Positions 6,321 through 12,960 of a DNA stretch of 12,960 nucleotides are shown one piece after another. The translations under genes were made by a program, and so were the position numbers. The stretch lies in assembly GCA_964356295.1 (NCBI GenBank), contig CAYHHE010000083.1, positions 1 to 12,960 of the forward strand. The letters are read 5' to 3'. The notes beneath the pieces are model-generated. The model searched no databases. It had not been told where the DNA came from and saw nothing but the letters and a program-made list of their open reading frames with translations. Positions within the stretch are counted from its first letter, which is position 1. Each line of letters begins with the position of its first letter. The DNA comes from CAVQGZ01 sp964356295. Lineage in GTDB: Bacteria; Actinomycetota; Actinomycetes; Jiangellales; Jiangellaceae.

Positions 6321-7205
6321 TCACTCCCGGCCAAGGTCGCGGTGGACGACGCTGGCGGTGTAACCGTCCTCGCGCAGGATGCGGCCCAGCTCCTCCGACA
6401 CCGCGACGCTGCGGTGCTTGCCCCCGGTGCACCCCACGGCCAGGGTCACGAACCGCTTCCCCTCCTCCAGGTAGCCCGGGAGCATGGTGCGCAGCACCTC
6501 GGTGTACTCCGCGATGAATGCCCCGGCGCGCGGCCGGCCCATCACGTAGTCGCGCACGACCTGGTCGCGGCCGGTGTGCGGGCGCAGCTCGGGTACCCAG
6601 AAGGGGTTGGGCAGAAACCGCAGGTCTGCGACGAGGTCGGCGTCCACCGGGATGCCGTACTTGAACCCGAAGGACAGCACGATGATCCGCAGCTGGTCGT
6701 CCGGGCCGGCGAACGCGGCGCGCACCCGGTGGCCGAGCTGGTGGATGGTGAGGCTGGAGGTGTCGACGACCAGGTCGGCCCTGGCGCGCAGCCTGGCCAG
6801 CACCTGACGCTCCGCGACGATCCCGTCGATGATGCGGCCCTCGCCCTGCAGCGGGTGCGGACGACGGGCACTCTCGAACCGCCGGACCAGCACCTCGTCG
6901 GAGGCCTCCAGGAACAGCACGGTGGCCTGGCGGTCGGCCCGTCGGGCCGCTTTCACCGCGTCGTCCAGCTCGGCGAACAGCTCGCCGCTGCGCACGTCGG
7001 TCACGATGGCCACTCGCTGCGGCCCAGATCCGGTGTCGGCTGTCTCGTCGATCGTGGTCACCAGCTGGGGCAGCAGTCGCGGTGGCATGTTGTCCACGAC
7101 CCACCAGCCGAGGTCCTCCAGCACGTCGGCCACGGCGGACTTGCCCGCCCCGGACATGCCGGTGATGACGAGCAGGTCGGCTGAGCGTGCTGGCTGGAAC
7201 GGCAC
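6321..7205 (-). CDS. rapZ: RapZ/YvcJ family nucleotide-binding protein
   Basis: This 294-residue P-loop protein belongs to the RapZ/YvcJ family. In E. coli, RapZ binds RNA and controls GlmS through the sRNA GlmZ. In Gram-positives YvcJ hydrolyses GTP, and its role is less clear. Walker A is GMSGAGKS (16-23), followed by VVDNMPP (36-42) and VTDVRSGELF (68-77). The C-terminal domain has SFGFKYGIP (178-186), LPNPFWVPELR (198-208) and VGCTGGKHRS (257-266). The start is GTG after a GGGGGT stretch; it gives a normal family length. It lies between uvrC (54-base gap with small hairpins) and yvcK (5-base gap or 4-base overlap), the conserved rapZ-yvcK-whiA order. Confidence 0.96.
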   Translation of the reverse strand: MPFQPARSADLLVITGMSGAGKSAVADVLEDLGWWVVDNMPPRLLPQLVTTIDETADTGSGPQRVAIVTDVRSGELFAELDDAVKAARRADRQATVLFLEASDEVLVRRFESARRPHPLQGEGRIIDGIVAERQVLARLRARADLVVDTSSLTIHQLGHRVRAAFAGPDDQLRIIVLSFGFKYGIPVDADLVADLRFLPNPFWVPELRPHTGRDQVVRDYVMGRPRAGAFIAEYTEVLRTMLPGYLEEGKRFVTLAVGCTGGKHRSVAVSEELGRILREDGYTASVVHRDLGRE

Positions 7206-7222
7206 GACGACCCCCGGACGGT

Positions 7223-7250
7223 GGCGGCGGGCCGCCGGGTGGCGACCCGG
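7223..7250 (-). promoter_or_regulatory. Two overlapping small hairpins between uvrC and rapZ
   Basis: On the minus-strand transcript, CCGGGT/ACCCGG (7235-7250, 4-base loop) and GGCGG/CCGCC (about 7224-7236) share bases 7235-7236, so they cannot both form fully. They sit 10 bases past the uvrC stop and before the rapZ ribosome site. They may modulate rapZ expression, but in GC-rich DNA short stems of this kind also arise by chance. Confidence 0.25.
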
Positions 7251-7259
7251 TGCTGCTGG

Positions 7260-9284
7260 TCAGGTCAGGATCTCACCAGTGCTGACGTTGACCGCCGGCG
7301 CCGGCTCGTCCTCGGCGAGCGCGGCGACGACCGCCTGCGCCAGCTGCGGCCCGATGCCACGGACGGCGGCGACCTCCTCGACCGTTGCCGACCGTAGTCG
7401 CTTGACCGACCCGAAGTGGCGCAGCAGCGCCCGCCGACGGACCTCGCCGAGGCCGGGGACGGCGTCCAGCCGGCTCTCGGTCGCCGACCGGCGCCGCTTG
7501 CTCCGGTGGTAGGTGATCGCGAACCGGTGCGCCTCGTCCCGGATCCGCTGCAGCAGGTACAGCCCCTCGCTGCTCCTGGGCAGGATCACCGGGTGCTGCT
7601 GCCCGGGCAGCCACACCTCCTCCAGCCGTTTGGCCAGCCCGCACACCGCAACCCCGCCGGGCCCACTGTCGATGCCCAGGTCGGCCAGCGCTGCGGTCGC
7701 GGCTGCCACCTGCGGGGCTCCGCCGTCCACGACGAGCAGGGACGGGGCGTAGGCGAAGCGTCGGGGACGCCCGGTGGTCGGGTCCAGCCCGGCCGGCGAG
7801 GCCAGCGCGAGGCCGGCGGCCGACCCGTCCGGGATCTCGGCGTCGACGGCGCCCTCGACCTCCCCGACCTGCTCGCGCTCCTCGAGGTAGCGGCGGAACC
7901 GGCGCGTCACCACCTCCCGCACCGCATCGACGTCCGAGGACCGGCCGTCACGGGAGCGGATCTCGAAGCGGCGGTAGTCGCTCTTGCGGGGCAGCCCGTC
8001 CTCGAACACCACCAGGGAGGCGACGACTGCGTCGCCCATCAGGTGCGAGACGTCGATGCACTCCATGCGCAGCGGCGCCTCGGGCAGGTCGAGTGCCTGC
8101 TGGATCTCCTCCAGGGCGCGGCTGCGGGTGGTCAGGTCGCTGGCCCGACGTGTCTTGTGCAGGGCCAGGGTCTGCGTGGCGTTCTGCGCCACGGTCGACA
8201 TCAGCGCCCGCTTGTCCCCCCGCTGCGGGACCCGGACGTCCACGGGGCCGCCGCGGTGCTCGCGCAGCACGTCCACCAGCGCAGCCGCTTCCGCGGGGTC
8301 CTCGGCCACAGCGGGCACCAGGACGAGCCGAGGCACCGACGACGGCTCGGCGTCGGCGTACAGCTGGAGCAGGAACCTCTCCACCAGCGCCCCCGCGTCG
8401 GCGTCGTCGGTGCGGTCAGCCACCCAGCCCCGCTCCCCGCGGATGCGTCCCCCGCGGACGTGGAACACCTGGACGGCGACCTCCAAGGGGTCCTCGGCCA
8501 GAGCGACCACGTCGGCGTCCGTGCCGTCACCCAGCACGACGGCGTTGCGCTCGAGCGCTCGCTCCAGGGCTGCGATGTCGTCACGCAACCTCGCCGCCTG
8601 CTCGTACTCCTGGCCGCCCGCGGCCGCCGCCATCTCGCTGCGCAGCCGGCGAAGGAACTCGCTCGTACGGCCCTCCATGAACGCGACGAAGTCGTCCACC
8701 AGCGCGCGGTGCTCCTCGGCTGAGACGCGGCCCACACAGGGGGCGGAGCACTTGCCGATGTAGCCCAGCAGGCACGGGCGTCCCACCTGCCCGGCCCGGC
8801 GGAACACTCCGGACGAGCAGGTGCGCACCGGGAACACCCGCAGCACCTGGTCCAGCGTCTCCCGGATCGCCCAGGCGTGGGCGTAGGGCCCGAAGTACCG
8901 CACGCCCCTGCGCTTGGCGCCGCGCATGACCAGCACGCGGGGGTACTCCTCCCCTACGGTGACCGCGAGGTACGGGTAGGACTTGTCGTCGCGGTATCGC
9001 ACGTTGAACCGCGGGTCGAACTCCTTGATCCAGGAGTACTCCAGCTGCAGCGCCTCGACCTCGGTCTCCACGACCGTCCAGTCGACCCCCGCCGCGGCCG
9101 TCACCATGGCCTGCGTGCGCGGGTGCAGCGCTGCGAGGTCGGCGAAGTAGGAGCTCACCCGGGAGCGCAGGCTCTTGGCCTTGCCCACGTAGACGACCCG
9201 ACCGTCGTCGTCGACGAACCGGTACACCCCCGGCGCGTCGGGCAGCGACCCCTGCGCGGGACGGTAGGTGGCCGGGTCAGCCAT
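7260..9284 (-). CDS. uvrC: Excinuclease ABC subunit C
   Basis: This 674-residue nuclease makes both incisions in nucleotide excision repair after UvrA and UvrB mark the lesion. The N-terminal GIY-YIG domain shows Y21, Y32 (YVGKAK), R42 and catalytic E82. Four cysteines, C156, C171, C179 and C183, match the cluster that in E. coli UvrC holds an iron-sulfur cluster. A UVR motif follows (AARLRDDIAALERALE, about 230). The C-terminal RNase H-like nuclease has DVSHLMGD, VVDGGAPQV and the AITYHRSKR run. Tandem helix-hairpin-helix motifs end the protein (VPGLG, VRGIG). The length is typical for actinobacteria. The ATG at 9284 has weak GAGCGGG upstream and lies 21 bases after the Rieske gene, which suggests co-transcription. 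Confidence 0.98.
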   Translation of the reverse strand: MADPATYRPAQGSLPDAPGVYRFVDDDGRVVYVGKAKSLRSRVSSYFADLAALHPRTQAMVTAAAGVDWTVVETEVEALQLEYSWIKEFDPRFNVRYRDDKSYPYLAVTVGEEYPRVLVMRGAKRRGVRYFGPYAHAWAIRETLDQVLRVFPVRTCSSGVFRRAGQVGRPCLLGYIGKCSAPCVGRVSAEEHRALVDDFVAFMEGRTSEFLRRLRSEMAAAAGGQEYEQAARLRDDIAALERALERNAVVLGDGTDADVVALAEDPLEVAVQVFHVRGGRIRGERGWVADRTDDADAGALVERFLLQLYADAEPSSVPRLVLVPAVAEDPAEAAALVDVLREHRGGPVDVRVPQRGDKRALMSTVAQNATQTLALHKTRRASDLTTRSRALEEIQQALDLPEAPLRMECIDVSHLMGDAVVASLVVFEDGLPRKSDYRRFEIRSRDGRSSDVDAVREVVTRRFRRYLEEREQVGEVEGAVDAEIPDGSAAGLALASPAGLDPTTGRPRRFAYAPSLLVVDGGAPQVAAATAALADLGIDSGPGGVAVCGLAKRLEEVWLPGQQHPVILPRSSEGLYLLQRIRDEAHRFAITYHRSKRRRSATESRLDAVPGLGEVRRRALLRHFGSVKRLRSATVEEVAAVRGIGPQLAQAVVAALAEDEPAPAVNVSTGEILT

Positions 9285-9305
9285 CCCGCTCGTTCGCGGT
9301 CATGC

Positions 9306-9764
9306 TCAGGCGGGCACCACCTGGTCGCCGGACACGCTGACGGCGACCTCCGGCAGCGGCGAGGGTGCCGGGCCACCGACCACCGAGCCGTCCTCGATGG
9401 AGAACCGGGAGTTGTGGCAGGCGCACGAGATCGTCTCGCCGTCCACCGCGGACACCTGGCAGCCCTGGTGGGTGCAGGTGCTGGAGAACCCCTTGAACTC
9501 CCCCTCGGTGGGCTGCGTGACGACGACCCCAGCTGCCCCGACGATGACCCCGCTTCCGACGGGCACGTCTGCGGTGGCCACCAGCGCCTCGCCGTCGCCT
9601 CCGCCTCCGCCGGCGTCCTCGCCGCCGGCGTCCTCGCCGCCGCCTTCGGAGTCAGTGTCCGCGCCGCTGTCGTCGTCCGCGCCGCACGCCGCGAGCAGGG
9701 CGGCGCCGCCCACGACCGCGGCACCACCGAGGACAGCACGACGGGTAAGAGGGGTCTGCGTCAT
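9306..9764 (-). CDS. Tat-exported Rieske [2Fe-2S] lipoprotein
   Basis: This 152-residue secreted protein has a C-terminal Rieske domain. The N-terminus has a twin-arginine motif (TRRAVLGG, R8-R9), a hydrophobic stretch (10-26) and a lipobox LLAAC with C27 as the lipidation site. This predicts Tat export of a folded, cluster-loaded protein that is then anchored to the outer membrane face. Residues 28-59 are a Gly/Asp/Glu-rich linker with a GEDAG repeat. The Rieske ligands are C97 and H99 (CTHQGC) and C114 and H117 (CACH), with C102 and C116 as the usual disulfide pair. The ATG at 9764 is required by the signal peptide; upstream codons in the same frame look non-coding. Its redox partner and role are unknown, and there is no cytochrome b or oxygenase gene nearby. 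Confidence 0.9.
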   Translation of the reverse strand: MTQTPLTRRAVLGGAAVVGGAALLAACGADDDSGADTDSEGGGEDAGGEDAGGGGGDGEALVATADVPVGSGVIVGAAGVVVTQPTEGEFKGFSSTCTHQGCQVSAVDGETISCACHNSRFSIEDGSVVGGPAPSPLPEVAVSVSGDQVVPA

Positions 9765-10087
9765 GCCCCTAGCCTGCCAGGTGGGCTGCCCCGCTTCCTG
9801 CCGGGGCGGACTGGATTCGCGACACGCCGACGCGGCGGTCGTCCATTTCGCACGTCTCGCCGATGGCCTGGTGTGCGACGTCCGCGTGGGCCGGCGTTGC
9901 GGCCGCCTTGCCACTCCCGGCAGTCCCGATCGCCTACCGGTCCAGGCCCAGGACCGGCGGGTAGTCCTGGTCAGCTGCGGGGCGTCCCCGACACGGCCGG
10001 GGGCTGGGACAGCACCACTGTCGTCCCTCACCCCAGTGATCTCCGGTCCGAGCGCCGCTGCCGAGGCAGGCGCAACCGAGCACCACG
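9765..10087. other. Gene-free stretch upstream of the Rieske gene
   Basis: I see no convincing gene on either strand here. The open frames lack family features and ribosome sites. A small inverted repeat (9788-9793 with 9802-9807, GCCCCG/CGGGGC) would lie in the leader of the Rieske-uvrC transcript. A promoter for that transcript should be in this stretch, but I found no persuasive -10/-35 pair. The Rieske ATG has only weak Shine-Dalgarno-like bases (GCAGG or AGGGG at poor spacing). Confidence 0.5.
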
Positions 10088-10225
10088 ACCATGATCAGCG
10101 CGCCCTGGGTGTCGCCCACCCATGATCAACGCGCCCTGGGTGTCGCCCACCCATGATCAACGCGCCCTGGGTGTCGCCGGCCCGCCCGTCAGAGCGCCCC
10201 AGGTGTCGCCGGCCCGGCCGTCAGA

Positions 10226-10261
10226 GCGCCCCAGGTGTCGCTATCACGACACCAAAGGCGC
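10226..10261. promoter_or_regulatory. Hairpin at the symmetry axis of the repeat array, possible uvrA terminator
   Basis: Where the direct and inverted units meet, GGTGTCG (10234-10240) pairs with CGACACC (10247-10253) around a 6-base loop. After a 3x3 internal loop, GCGCC (10226-10230) pairs with GGCGC (10257-10261). It lies about 70 bases past the uvrA stop, where a terminator is expected. No U-tract is present on the minus strand, so its termination activity is an inference. Confidence 0.45.
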
Positions 10262-10329
10262 GTTGATCATGGCAGGAACAACACCTACAGCGCGCTGATC
10301 ATGCTCAAGGCACACCGAAGCGCCCCTGA

Positions 10330-12960
<2,631 letters not shown>

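Noticed and set aside
9277..9303. An 8-codon open frame (ATG at 9303) overlapping the uvrC start
   Set aside because: It is too short to judge and has no special sequence. It could serve in coupling, but nothing in the window supports this.
9765..10031. An N-terminal extension of the Rieske protein to 241 residues
   Set aside because: The extension is Arg/Pro-rich non-coding-like sequence. Starting at 9764 places a twin-arginine signal and lipobox at the N-terminus, as function requires.

Overview
This is a stretch of a high-GC actinobacterial chromosome. Every confident gene lies on the minus strand, so transcription runs from the right end to the left. The evidence for Actinobacteria is the very GC-rich sequence, frequent GTG starts, the actinobacteria-specific RNA polymerase-binding protein RbpA, the sporulation/division regulator family protein WhiA, and an actinobacterial gene order (uvrA, uvrC, rapZ, yvcK, whiA, gap, pgk, tpiA, secG, rbpA). 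I cannot fix the genus from sequence alone.

Layout in transcription order. The window opens on the right inside uvrA (about 90 N-terminal residues are outside). Then comes a gene-free stretch of about 565 bases: its right half is an inverted array of 31-32-bp TGATCA-containing repeats that runs into the 3' end of uvrA, and its left half is featureless. A Tat-exported Rieske lipoprotein gene follows, then uvrC, rapZ, yvcK and whiA in a tight run, with 4-10-base overlaps or short gaps. After a 131-base gap with a possible promoter come gap, pgk and tpiA (lower glycolysis), then secG and rbpA. Strong hairpins sit in the gap-pgk, tpiA-secG and secG-rbpA gaps. At the left end, downstream of rbpA, an 88-bp hairpin element occurs twice, 165 bases apart.

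Function. UvrA and UvrC are the damage-recognition and dual-incision proteins of nucleotide excision repair. RapZ and YvcK are nucleotide/sugar-nucleotide-binding proteins tied in other bacteria to amino-sugar and cell-wall control. WhiA is a developmental or division transcription factor. Gap, Pgk and Tpi perform consecutive triose-phosphate steps. SecG is part of the protein-export channel, and RbpA activates the housekeeping RNA polymerase.

The genes are ordinary core genes. The unusual material is in the repeats: the uvrA stop codon and last 12 codons are built from two repeat units, and the array carries the pentamer GACAC/GTGTC at about three helical turns spacing. GACAC is the motif reported for Streptomyces WhiA, which is encoded in this window. 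No mobile-element genes, CRISPR array, tRNA or rRNA were seen.
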